A stretch of 5,872 bases of DNA from Vulcanimicrobiota bacterium (GTDB lineage Bacteria > Vulcanimicrobiota > Xenobia > Xenobiales > JADMJV01): the NCBI GenBank assembly GCA_023447635.1, contig JAEXNA010000196.1:1-5872 (forward strand), given 5' to 3'. Shown piece by piece: positions 1 through 5,755 of this stretch (position 1 is its first letter; each line of letters begins with the position of its first letter). Both the position numbers and the translations under genes were made by a program. The notes beneath the pieces are model-generated. The model saw only the letters and a list, made by a program, of their open reading frames with translations. It did no database searches and was not told where the DNA came from.

Positions 1-1
1 C

Positions 2-64
2 CGGCCCGGCGCCCAGAACGGCGTGGGAACCATCAAGTTTATTTACGGGAGTTCTGACCATTGA
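2..64 (+). CDS. C-terminal end of an upstream gene (partial)
   Basis: Frame 2 is open from the window edge to a TGA at 62-64 and encodes about 20 residues ending GTIKFIYGSSDH. Most of its third codon positions are G or C, as in the genes that follow. Its stop overlaps the TTG start of the dehydrogenase in a TTGA arrangement, the same junction seen between the MarR and zinc-ribbon genes at 3579-3582. These points suggest a real coding end translationally coupled to the next gene. The fragment is too short to assign to a family. It may instead be a chance open stretch of untranslated leader. Confidence 0.4.
   Translation, partial: RPGAQNGVGTIKFIYGSSDH
47..51 (+). promoter_or_regulatory. Shine-Dalgarno supporting the TTG start at 61
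   Basis: GGGAG lies 9 nt upstream of the TTG at 61. An in-frame TGA at 55-57 rules out any earlier start, and the next in-frame ATG (codon 111) would delete the catalytic zinc ligands. The TTG is therefore the likely start. Confidence 0.6.
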
Positions 65-1173
65 AAACTCAAGCCGCCGTGGCCTTCGAGGCCGGCAAGC
101 CCCTCTCCGTCGTCACCGTCGACCTGGAAGGCCCTAAGGCCGGTGAGGTGCTGGTCGAGCTGAAGGCGACCGGTATCTGCCACACCGACGCGTACACCCT
201 ATCGGGCAAAGACCCGGAGGGGCTGTTCCCCTCTATCCTGGGCCACGAAGGCGCCGGCATCGTGCGCGAAGTGGGCGAAGGGGTGCGTTCGCTGAAACCG
301 GGCGACCACGTGATTCCGCTTTACATCCCCGAGTGTCGCGAGTGCAAACGCTGCACCTCGCGCAAAACCAACCTGTGCGGCGCTATCCGTATGACCCAGG
401 GGAAAGGGCTGATGCCCGACGGCACCTCGCGCTTCTCTTACGAAGGGAAGCCGATTCACCACTATATGGGCTGTTCGACCTTCTCGAACTTCACCGTGCT
501 GCCCGAGATCGCTCTGGCCAAGGTACGCGAAGACGCTCCGTTCGATAAGATCTGCTACATCGGCTGCGGTGTGACCACCGGCATCGGCGCGGTCATCAAT
601 ACGGCCGGCGTGAAGCCGGGCGACAACGTGATCGTGTTCGGTCTGGGCGGGATCGGTCTCAACGTGATTCAGGGCGCCCGCATCGCCGGCGCCAACAGGA
701 TCATCGGCGTCGACCTGAACCCCAAGAAGAAGGCCATGGCCGAGAAGTTCGGCATGACCCACTACATCAACCCCAGCGAGGTGGGCGGCGACCTGGTGCC
801 CTACATTCAGAGCATCTCTGACGGCGGCCCGGACTTCTCGTTCGAGTGCATCGGTCGGGTCGACATCATGCGCGAGGCGCTCGAGTGCACCCACGTGGGC
901 TGGGGCGTGTCCGTGATCATCGGAGTGGCTGGCGCTGGCGAAGTGATCCAGACGCGTCCTTTCAACCTGGTCTCTGGTCGGGTCTGGAAGGGCACGGCGT
1001 TCGGTGGCGCTCGGGGACGGACCGACGTTCCCAAGATCGTGGACTGGTACATGGACGGGAAGATCAACATCGACGATCTGATCACTCACACCATGCCGCT
1101 GGCTGATATCAACAAGGGGTTCGAACTGGCCAAAGCCGGCGAGTCGATCCGCAGCGTGGTGCTCTATGACTAG
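61..1173 (+). CDS. frmA: Class III alcohol dehydrogenase / S-(hydroxymethyl)glutathione dehydrogenase
   Basis: This zinc-dependent, NAD-linked cytosolic enzyme of the medium-chain dehydrogenase family oxidises the spontaneous formaldehyde-glutathione adduct to S-formylglutathione; many members also reduce S-nitrosoglutathione. The 370-residue length is normal. Visible catalytic zinc ligands are C40 (ICHTDAY), H62 (GHEGAG) and C169 (GCGVTTG). Structural zinc cysteines are C92, C95, C98 and C106. The Rossmann motif GLGGIG is at 194-199, with D218 following beta-2 as expected for NAD preference. The segment RMTQGKGLMPDGTSRF (from R110) is the class III signature, and R110 matches the arginine that binds the glutathione carboxylate in that class. 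This favours glutathione over mycothiol as the cofactor thiol, although another thiol cannot be excluded. Translation starts at TTG. The last 8 nt overlap the next gene, so the two are probably co-translated. Confidence 0.93.
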   Translation: MKTQAAVAFEAGKPLSVVTVDLEGPKAGEVLVELKATGICHTDAYTLSGKDPEGLFPSILGHEGAGIVREVGEGVRSLKPGDHVIPLYIPECRECKRCTSRKTNLCGAIRMTQGKGLMPDGTSRFSYEGKPIHHYMGCSTFSNFTVLPEIALAKVREDAPFDKICYIGCGVTTGIGAVINTAGVKPGDNVIVFGLGGIGLNVIQGARIAGANRIIGVDLNPKKKAMAEKFGMTHYINPSEVGGDLVPYIQSISDGGPDFSFECIGRVDIMREALECTHVGWGVSVIIGVAGAGEVIQTRPFNLVSGRVWKGTAFGGARGRTDVPKIVDWYMDGKINIDDLITHTMPLADINKGFELAKAGESIRSVVLYD

Positions 1174-1909
1174 TTCGGGTTCGGGCGAGGGCGCCTTCGT
1201 CCACCAGTTCCTGGTGGGTCCGTGGGACAACTTCGTCTACTTCGTGGGCGATCGGGCGACCCGGTCTTGCCTGGTGGTCGACCCGGCCTGGGACCTGGAG
1301 CTGATCGAGGCCGAGGCGGCCAAGCTCGAGATCACCATCGGCGGAATTCTAGCCACGCACAGCCACTTCGACCACGTGAACATGGTTCATCCGCTGGTCG
1401 ATAAGCTCGATATTCCGGTCTACATGCTCGACAAGGAGATCGCCTGGGCCAACTATCGTAGCGAGAACCTGAAGAAGGTGTCCTCGGGCGATGTGGTCCC
1501 GTTCGGCAAAGGGGTCGAGGTGCGCTTTCTGCACACTCCCGGCCACACGCCGGGCTCGGCCTGCTTCGAGGTCGAGGAGAGTCTGATCTGCGGCGACACC
1601 CTGTTTATCAACAGTTGTGGTCGCTGCGACTTCCTGGGCGGCGACCCCGAGACGATGTACTACACGCTCAAGGGGCTGCGCGAGAAGTTCGGTCTGGAGA
1701 CCACGCTGTATCCGGGCCACAACTACGGACCGACCACGATGGCGACGATGGACGACCAGTTGAAGAACAACCCGTACTTCAAGGCGCCCACCATCGAGGA
1801 CTTCGTGAAGCACCGCATGGCCGGACGTCGGCCGAACGCCCCGATGCCGAACATCGACGAAGGATGGCTGAAAAAGGTCGAGGCCCAGCAGCCTCCGCTG
1901 GAAGGCTAG
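1166..1909 (+). CDS. MBL-fold metallohydrolase, glyoxalase II / persulfide dioxygenase-like
   Basis: This is a 247-residue metallo-beta-lactamase-fold protein. The metal-binding set is complete: H65-x-H67-x-D69-H70 (THSHFDH), H127 (HTPGHTPGS), D144 (CGDTLF) and H185 (YPGHNYG). The CGRCDFLGGD segment at 151-160 resembles the GRxDF block of YcbL-type glyoxalase II proteins and of ETHE1-type persulfide dioxygenases, both of which act on glutathione thioesters or persulfides. The ATG at 1166 lies inside the end of the dehydrogenase gene (8-nt overlap) and no strong Shine-Dalgarno is visible, so translation is probably coupled. From context I infer hydrolysis of S-formylglutathione made by the upstream enzyme, a step usually done by an unrelated serine esterase. 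Hydroxyacylglutathione hydrolase or persulfide dioxygenase activity are alternatives; sequence alone does not decide. Confidence 0.88.
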   Translation: MTSSGSGEGAFVHQFLVGPWDNFVYFVGDRATRSCLVVDPAWDLELIEAEAAKLEITIGGILATHSHFDHVNMVHPLVDKLDIPVYMLDKEIAWANYRSENLKKVSSGDVVPFGKGVEVRFLHTPGHTPGSACFEVEESLICGDTLFINSCGRCDFLGGDPETMYYTLKGLREKFGLETTLYPGHNYGPTTMATMDDQLKNNPYFKAPTIEDFVKHRMAGRRPNAPMPNIDEGWLKKVEAQQPPLEG

Positions 1910-1934
1910 CGATTCTCGTCGAGAGGCTTTTTCA

Positions 1935-1963
1935 AAAACACCGTCCCCCAAGGACGGTGTTTT
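1935..1963 (+). terminator. Rho-independent terminator after the dehydrogenase/MBL unit
   Basis: A perfect 12-bp stem (AAAACACCGTCC at 1935-1946 pairing with GGACGGTGTTTT at 1952-1963) encloses a 5-nt loop. The U-run lies largely inside the stem, and the matching A-run on the left arm means the element could also terminate minus-strand transcripts. It starts 25 nt after the MBL stop codon. The convergent minus-strand hydrolase gene ends about 280 bp away, so bidirectional use is plausible. Confidence 0.85.
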
Positions 1964-1976
1964 GCGTTAGTGGAAG

Positions 1977-2105
1977 ATGTCGGCAGAGTATGTGGAGAGC
2001 CGATCGATCTTGATAGAGCTAGACGAAAACGCTCGCCCTTTTTGCAAGGAGCCGGTCAAGGCATCGGCTCTCGAGTGCTGTCATTGTGGAGTCGCTATCT
2101 GGTAA
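1977..2105 (+). CDS. Small zinc-ribbon/RING-like frame, one ligand missing (possibly a pseudogene fragment)
   Basis: An ATG at 1977 opens a 42-codon frame ending TAA at 2103-2105. Residues 18-39 include PFCKEPVKASALECCHCG, which looks like the common zinc-ribbon pattern CPxCKEPVKxxALxCxHCG. The second to fourth cysteines are present (C23, C35, C38), but the expected first one is replaced by R20 or deleted. The preceding ELDENAR also resembles the run-in to prokaryotic RING-type fingers, which would normally continue with a His/Cys half-site after the CG; here the frame stops instead. GGAAG directly abuts the ATG, too close for a good ribosome site, and the frame begins only 13 nt after a terminator. 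I infer a broken remnant more than a working gene. The motif match is by eye only. Confidence 0.4.
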   Translation: MSAEYVESRSILIELDENARPFCKEPVKASALECCHCGVAIW

Positions 2106-2139
2106 GCTCCCGAATCAGCCGCCCTTGCAAGCCATCGTC

Positions 2140-2226
2140 ATGGAGCACTCGCGAGCGGAACCGTATTGTTGCGGCTGTGTGTTGGCAGCGATCCTTGCCG
2201 GCTTGCCTTTTTTGAAATTCGTCTGA
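2140..2226 (+). pseudogene. Possible displaced C-terminal piece of the zinc-finger frame, with a hydrophobic tail
   Basis: A 28-codon frame reads EHSRAEPYCCGC followed by VLAAILAGLPFLKFV and TGA. The cysteine cluster followed by a membrane-like stretch would make sense as the second half of a zinc finger plus a transmembrane anchor. It lies one base out of register with the 1977-2105 frame. In this frame the sequence is also open backwards across the TAA at 2103 (SGKLPNQPPLQ and on), so a single indel near 2098-2103 would join the two pieces. No Shine-Dalgarno is evident for the ATG at 2140. It may equally be a chance frame. Confidence 0.25.
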
Positions 2227-2240
2227 CCGGCCAGGGGCGC

Positions 2241-3089
2241 TTACCCCGCGGCGCGGATGAAGGCGGCGACTCGGGTTAGGACGTCGTCGTCGCGGATGAT
2301 CAGGCGATGGCCCAGCCCTTCGGTGACGACCAGTTCGGTGCCGGCGGCTCGAGCGATCGATTCCCCGGCCTCGATTTTGATGACCTCGTCGTCCCGGTCG
2401 TGCAGGACCAGGACCGGGCAGCGCACCTGCTGCACGTAGCGCGAGGTCTCCTCTTCCTCGATCGGGCCGCCCAGCGTGTTCAGCACCCGCTGCTCGAAGG
2501 CGGCCACGTTGGCTTCGGCCATGGAGACGCGGCGGGCGAAGCCGTCCATCAGGGCCCGAGTCTTGTCGGGCGTTCCGAGCAGCACCAGCGCCTTCAGGTC
2601 GGGCAGGTCTCGAGCGACCCGGGCCGAGGCCATGCCTCCGAAGCTATGCCCCACCAGGGCGTGGATCGGGCCGAACAGGGCGGCCACGTCGGCCAACCCC
2701 TGCGCGTAGACGGGCAGAGTCGCGACCCTGGGTTTCCCCGAGTGGCCGGGGGCGTCGAAGGTGACAACGGAGAATCCCGCCTCTACCAGCAGGGGGACCA
2801 GTCTGTACCAGGAAGCCGCCGAACCTTGCCAACCGTGGGTCAACACGACGGTGGGGCCGGAACCGGGATAGCGATAACCGCGCAGCAGATAGGGGCCGCT
2901 GGGCACCAAAAAGGGCCGGGCCGAAGCTAAAATGGCCAACTGCTCTTCGCTGCGGGTGTGCAGGAACGGGGTTCGGAAGAGCCACCAGTGCAGCGCCTCG
3001 CGCCACTGATCGGGAAGATACCTGGTCAGGCGCAGGGCCCAATCCACGAGTTGAGAAAGAAACGATCGTTTCCCCGGTGAAGTAGCCAT
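2241..3089 (-). CDS. Alpha/beta-hydrolase fold protein
   Basis: This 282-residue protein (counted from the ATG at 3089; a GTG at 3095 would add two residues) has all alpha/beta-hydrolase landmarks. The oxyanion-hole motif HGW is at 85-87 (VLTHGWQGSAASW). The DAPGHSGKP segment is near 112-120, nucleophile S149 sits in GHSFGG, acid D233 in HDRDDEV, and H261 in GLGHRLI. The fold predicts a serine esterase, lipase or related hydrolase; the substrate is unknown. The first 60 residues are rich in Trp, Arg and Leu (WALRLTRYLPDQWREALHWW) and look like an amphipathic cap or membrane-associating segment, with no clear signal peptide. It is transcribed divergently from the MarR gene, which is its likely regulator. 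It ends at a TAA (2241-2243), about 280 bp from the convergent MBL terminator. Confidence 0.88.
   Translation of the reverse strand: MATSPGKRSFLSQLVDWALRLTRYLPDQWREALHWWLFRTPFLHTRSEEQLAILASARPFLVPSGPYLLRGYRYPGSGPTVVLTHGWQGSAASWYRLVPLLVEAGFSVVTFDAPGHSGKPRVATLPVYAQGLADVAALFGPIHALVGHSFGGMASARVARDLPDLKALVLLGTPDKTRALMDGFARRVSMAEANVAAFEQRVLNTLGGPIEEEETSRYVQQVRCPVLVLHDRDDEVIKIEAGESIARAAGTELVVTEGLGHRLIIRDDDVLTRVAAFIRAAG
3059..3072. promoter_or_regulatory. 14-bp perfect palindrome, candidate MarR operator
   Basis: GAAACGATCGTTTC is a perfect inverted repeat. It lies 15 nt upstream of the MarR ATG and inside the first codons (about 6-11) of the hydrolase gene. MarR proteins bind such palindromes as dimers, typically near their own promoter. 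In this position it could block transcription of the MarR gene or act as a roadblock for the hydrolase. No binding data can be read from sequence, and the central CGATCG may be partly compositional. Confidence 0.4.
3076..3080 (+). promoter_or_regulatory. Shine-Dalgarno supporting the MarR start at 3088
   Basis: GGTGA sits 7 nt upstream of the ATG at 3088, which favours that start over the in-frame TTG at 3124 or ATG at 3166. The site lies within the 5' coding end of the divergent hydrolase gene. Confidence 0.55.
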
Positions 3090-3582
3090 GCTCACCGTCT
3101 ATTCTAGTTTACAGGTATACCAGTTGCAAGACGACGACAAGATTCGCCAGCGCGCCTGGGTCAAGATGGCCCTGCTCTACCAGAAAGCCTTTCGAGTTCT
3201 GGCCGAACGCCTCTTCGGCGTGGGGCTCTCGGTGGCCCAGTTCGACCTGCTGGTCCAACTGGTTCTCGCCGAGCCGGAAAAGCCGAAGCAGTCGGACCTG
3301 GCCAAACGGTTGCTGGTCACCAAGGGGAATATCTCGGGTATGGTGACCCGGATGGCCGAGCAGGGCACGGTCGAACGCTACGACGACCCGCACGATAAGC
3401 GCAGCAACCGCATCGCCATCACCGCGCAGGGGCGCCAACTGCACGACGCCGGCTCGATCATCCAGCAGCAGTTGGTGGGCGAGATGTTTCAGGGGGTCGA
3501 GTTGGAAACCCTCAGGGACCTTGAAGAGGTTGTCAGTAGCATCATTGAGAAATTGCATCCCGATAAGGCGTCCCACAGTTGA
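3088..3582 (+). CDS. MarR-family transcriptional regulator
   Basis: This is a 164-residue DNA-binding protein, normal for MarR dimers. The N-terminal helix region (about 17-45, DKIRQRAWVKMALLYQKAFR) and the GLSVAQFDLL segment at 46-55 match the family's dimerisation and alpha-1/alpha-2 region. The winged helix-turn-helix spans about 68-112: SDLAKRLLVTKGNISGMVTR as helices 3-4, then the wing DPHDKRSNRIAIT with the typical D103-x-R105 pair. The C-terminal helix (about 113-160) closes the dimer. The ligand cannot be inferred. The start codon overlaps the divergent hydrolase start (CATG), and the stop overlaps the following TTG in TTGA. It probably represses the hydrolase promoter and its own transcript through the palindromes near 3059-3121; this regulation is inferred. 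Confidence 0.9.
   Translation: MLTVYSSLQVYQLQDDDKIRQRAWVKMALLYQKAFRVLAERLFGVGLSVAQFDLLVQLVLAEPEKPKQSDLAKRLLVTKGNISGMVTRMAEQGTVERYDDPHDKRSNRIAITAQGRQLHDAGSIIQQQLVGEMFQGVELETLRDLEEVVSSIIEKLHPDKASHS
3101..3129 (-). promoter_or_regulatory. Sigma70-like promoter for the hydrolase gene
   Basis: On the minus strand TTGCAA (3129-3124) and TAGAAT (3106-3101) are separated by exactly 17 nt. The -10 box has 5 of 6 consensus bases and the -35 box 4 of 6. A start site 6-7 nt after the -10 box would fall near 3094-3095, only about 5 nt before the ATG at 3089, so the transcript would be leaderless or nearly so. The whole promoter lies inside the first 14 codons of the MarR frame. Confidence 0.5.
3114..3121. 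promoter_or_regulatory. GGTATACC palindrome in the promoter spacer
   Basis: This 8-bp palindrome sits between the -10 and -35 boxes of the minus-strand promoter, flanked by CA and AG. A dimeric repressor bound here would occlude RNA polymerase, so it is a second candidate MarR site. It is short, and weakly symmetric bases outside the core add only limited support. Confidence 0.35.
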
Positions 3583-3920
3583 AACGAAAACAGCTCTCCT
3601 GCCCTAAATGTGAGAAACCGATGGAGATCCTCGTGCAGATGGGGGTAGAAATCGACCAGTGCGGAAACTGCGGCGGGGTCTGGATGGATCGCGACGAGTG
3701 GACTAAGATGACGCGTGGTCGCGGCAAGGATGCCGTCACCCTGAAGGTGATCAACCGCACCCCCGCCGACGTCCCTTGCCCGCGCTGCGGTCAGGGGTTG
3801 GAGATGGGAAGCCACAGTGAACATACCGACTTCTTGATCGACTACTGCGCCCACTGCCAGGGGGCGTTTTTCGATCGGGGAGAGTTGGCCCGTCTGTTGA
3901 GCCGGGACAGAGCGGGGTAA
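3579..3920 (+). CDS. Two-domain zf-TFIIB-like zinc-ribbon protein
   Basis: This 113-residue protein is made almost entirely of two tandem zinc ribbons of the zf-TFIIB type. The first has C8-x2-C11 and C28-x2-C31 followed by GGVWMDRDEW (32-41). The second has C67-x2-C70 and C90-x2-C93 followed by QGAFFDRGELARLL (94-107). The (G)G-x-W/F-x-D-R-x-E tail after the last cysteine is the family hallmark. The cellular role of these bacterial proteins is not established; nucleic-acid or protein binding is likely. The TTG start overlaps the MarR stop (TTGA), with AAGG 10 nt upstream. The first ATG (codon 15) would remove two zinc ligands, so TTG is favoured. It probably shares the MarR transcript. Confidence 0.85.
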   Translation: MKRKQLSCPKCEKPMEILVQMGVEIDQCGNCGGVWMDRDEWTKMTRGRGKDAVTLKVINRTPADVPCPRCGQGLEMGSHSEHTDFLIDYCAHCQGAFFDRGELARLLSRDRAG

Positions 3921-3948
3921 GGCCGGAAAGGGCCGCAAGAGAAGGACA

Positions 3949-5754
3949 ATGGAACAGAAGTTTATCAGGAATTTTTGCATTATCGCCCACATCGACCACG
4001 GGAAGTCGACCTTGGCGGACCGCATCCTCGAGCTGACGGGAACTCTCACCGCCCGTGAGATGTCGGCTCAGGTGCTGGACTCGATGGACCTCGAGCGCGA
4101 GCGCGGGATCACCATCAAAAGCCACCCGGTGGCGCTGACCTATAAGGCCAAAGACGGTCAGGAGTATCACCTGAACCTGCTCGATACGCCAGGTCACGTG
4201 GACTTTACCTATGAGGTCTCGCGATCGCTGGCCGCCTGTGAAGGCGCGCTGCTGGTGGTGGACGCCGCCCAGGGCGTGGAAGCTCAGACTATGGCCAACT
4301 ACTACATGGCCGTAGCTCAGGACCTGCACGTCATTCCGGTGATCAACAAGATCGATCTTCCTGCCGCTGACCCCGATCGCGTCAAGCACGAGATCGAGGA
4401 AGTGCTGATGCTGCCGGCCGAAGACGCGGTGCTGATTTCGGCCAAGAGCGGGATCGGGATTGAGGACGTGCTGGAGGCGATCGTCAAACAGATCCCCCCT
4501 CCCTCGGGCGACCCCGAAGGACCGCTGCGCGCGCTGATCATCGACAGCCACTACGACCAGTACCGCGGTGTGGTGCCGCTGTTCCGGGTGGTGGACGGCG
4601 AAGTTCGCTCGGGCACCGAGATCCACATGATGACGACCGGGAAGAACTTCAAGGTCGACGAGGTGGGCGTGTTTAGCCCGGCTCAGAAGCCGGTCAGCGT
4701 GCTCAAGCCGGGCAGCGTGGGCTATCTGACCGCGCAGATTCGCGAGATCGTCGATACCAAAGTGGGCGACACCGTGACCCTGGCCGGGCGTAAAGGCGCT
4801 ACCGAGAAGCTTCCCGGTTATCGCGAAGTGATCTCGATGGTCTACTGCGGCCTTTATCCGATCGACTCGAAGGACTATGAGGATCTGCGCGACGCCCTGG
4901 GCAAATTGACCCTCAACGACGCGGCTCTGGTTTACGAACCGGAGACCTCGGTGGCGCTGGGCTTCGGATTCCGCATCGGATTCCTGGGCCTGCTGCACAT
5001 GGAGATCGTGCAAGAGCGTCTCGAGCGCGAGTTCAACCTGGAACTGATCGCCACGGCGCCTTCCGTGATCTACGATGTCTATCTGAAGACGGGCGAGATG
5101 ATCAAGATTCAGAACCCTTATGAGTTCCCTTCGACCGGCGACATCGACCATATCGACGAACCGATCGTGGACGCTACCATTCTCTGTCCCGAGGACTACG
5201 TGGGGCCGGTGATGGACCTGTGCCAGCAGCGCCGCGCGGTGTTCCGCAATATGGAGTATCCGTCGCCGGGCCGCTGCTCGCTGCACTACGACGCGCCGCT
5301 GGGCGAGATCATCACGGACTTCTTCGACCAACTGAAGTCGCGCAGCCGCGGCTACGCGTCGCTGGACTACGAGATGAAGGGCGTGGCGACGTCGGATCTG
5401 GTGCGTCTCGACGTGCTGGTGCACAAGGAGAAGGTCGACGCGCTGTCCACCATCTGTCACCGCGACAAGGCGTTCTACGTCGGTCGCCAGTTGGTCGAGA
5501 AGCTGAAAGAAGTGATTCCGCGCCAGCAGTTCGAGGTGCCGGTCCAGGCCGCGCTGGGAACCAAGGTGATCGCGCGCGAGACGGTCAAAGCGATGCGCAA
5601 GAACGTACTGGCCAAGTGTTACGGCGGCGATATCACGCGTAAACGTAAGCTGCTCGAGAAGCAGAAAGAGGGCAAAAAGCGCCTCAAGCGCGTCGGCTCT
5701 GTCGAAATCCCGCAGGAAGCGTTCCTGGCCGTACTCAAGGTCGGCAGCGAGTAG
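3949..5754 (+). CDS. lepA: Elongation factor 4 (LepA), translational GTPase
   Basis: LepA is a ribosome-associated GTPase related to EF-G that acts on elongating or initiating ribosomes and is reported to promote back-translocation. The 601-residue length is typical. The GTPase domain shows G1 AHIDHGKST (13-21), G2 around RERGITIK (50-57), G3 DTPGHVDF (79-86), G4 NKID (133-136) and G5 SAK (164-166). Beta-barrel domain II follows (about 190-285), then the EF-G-like domains III and V (about 295-485), including GFRIGFLGLLHMEI. The LepA-specific C-terminal domain includes YGGDITRKRKLLEKQKEGKK (558-577), which has no counterpart in EF-G. The start is ATG with AAGGA only 2 nt upstream, a short spacing. 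It lies 28 nt after the zinc-ribbon gene with no clear promoter between, so readthrough from the MarR operon is possible. No lepB is seen before the window ends. Confidence 0.97.
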   Translation: MEQKFIRNFCIIAHIDHGKSTLADRILELTGTLTAREMSAQVLDSMDLERERGITIKSHPVALTYKAKDGQEYHLNLLDTPGHVDFTYEVSRSLAACEGALLVVDAAQGVEAQTMANYYMAVAQDLHVIPVINKIDLPAADPDRVKHEIEEVLMLPAEDAVLISAKSGIGIEDVLEAIVKQIPPPSGDPEGPLRALIIDSHYDQYRGVVPLFRVVDGEVRSGTEIHMMTTGKNFKVDEVGVFSPAQKPVSVLKPGSVGYLTAQIREIVDTKVGDTVTLAGRKGATEKLPGYREVISMVYCGLYPIDSKDYEDLRDALGKLTLNDAALVYEPETSVALGFGFRIGFLGLLHMEIVQERLEREFNLELIATAPSVIYDVYLKTGEMIKIQNPYEFPSTGDIDHIDEPIVDATILCPEDYVGPVMDLCQQRRAVFRNMEYPSPGRCSLHYDAPLGEIITDFFDQLKSRSRGYASLDYEMKGVATSDLVRLDVLVHKEKVDALSTICHRDKAFYVGRQLVEKLKEVIPRQQFEVPVQAALGTKVIARETVKAMRKNVLAKCYGGDITRKRKLLEKQKEGKKRLKRVGSVEIPQEAFLAVLKVGSE

Positions 5755-5755
5755 C

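Larger units (their letters stand above)
1964..2240. other. Gene-poor gap, lower in GC, with broken short frames
   Basis: No full-length gene is visible between the terminator and the end of the hydrolase gene. The stretch is poorer in G/C at third positions than its neighbours. It holds the short zinc-finger-like frame at 1977-2105, the hydrophobic short frame at 2140-2226, and several inverted repeats (1995-2004 with 2063-2072; 2068-2079 with 2144-2155, one mismatch). There is a T6 run at 2208-2213. An 81-codon frame at 1970-2215 has no recognisable features and crosses both short frames. Possible readings are a decayed gene, a structured RNA, or spacer. Confidence 0.5.

Noticed and set aside
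199..1230. A 343-codon minus-strand frame opposite the dehydrogenase
   Set aside because: It is antisense to an unmistakable class III alcohol dehydrogenase, and its His/Asp/Ala-rich translation shows no recognisable motif.
1349..1951. A 200-codon minus-strand frame opposite the MBL gene
   Set aside because: It is antisense to a gene with a complete metal site and runs through the terminator; no independent coding evidence is visible.
2049..2070. GAGCCG/CGGCTC short hairpin as a terminator
   Set aside because: A 6-bp stem with a 10-nt loop and no T-run after it does not qualify as an intrinsic terminator.
1970..2215. An 81-codon plus-strand frame in the gap
   Set aside because: Its translation is rich in Arg and Ser with no motif, while the other two frames carry the zinc-finger-like and hydrophobic pieces. 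At most it is a third register of the same decayed region.
2307..2930. A 207-codon plus-strand frame opposite the alpha/beta-hydrolase
   Set aside because: It is a shadow of the hydrolase gene, which has a complete catalytic triad; the shadow translation is Gly/Gln/Arg-rich without a domain.
3751..5460. A 569-codon open frame on the minus strand opposite lepA
   Set aside because: It lies wholly antisense to a clear lepA gene. Its translation is a low-complexity mix rich in His, Arg, Val and Asp with no domain pattern, as expected for an antisense shadow of a GC-rich gene.
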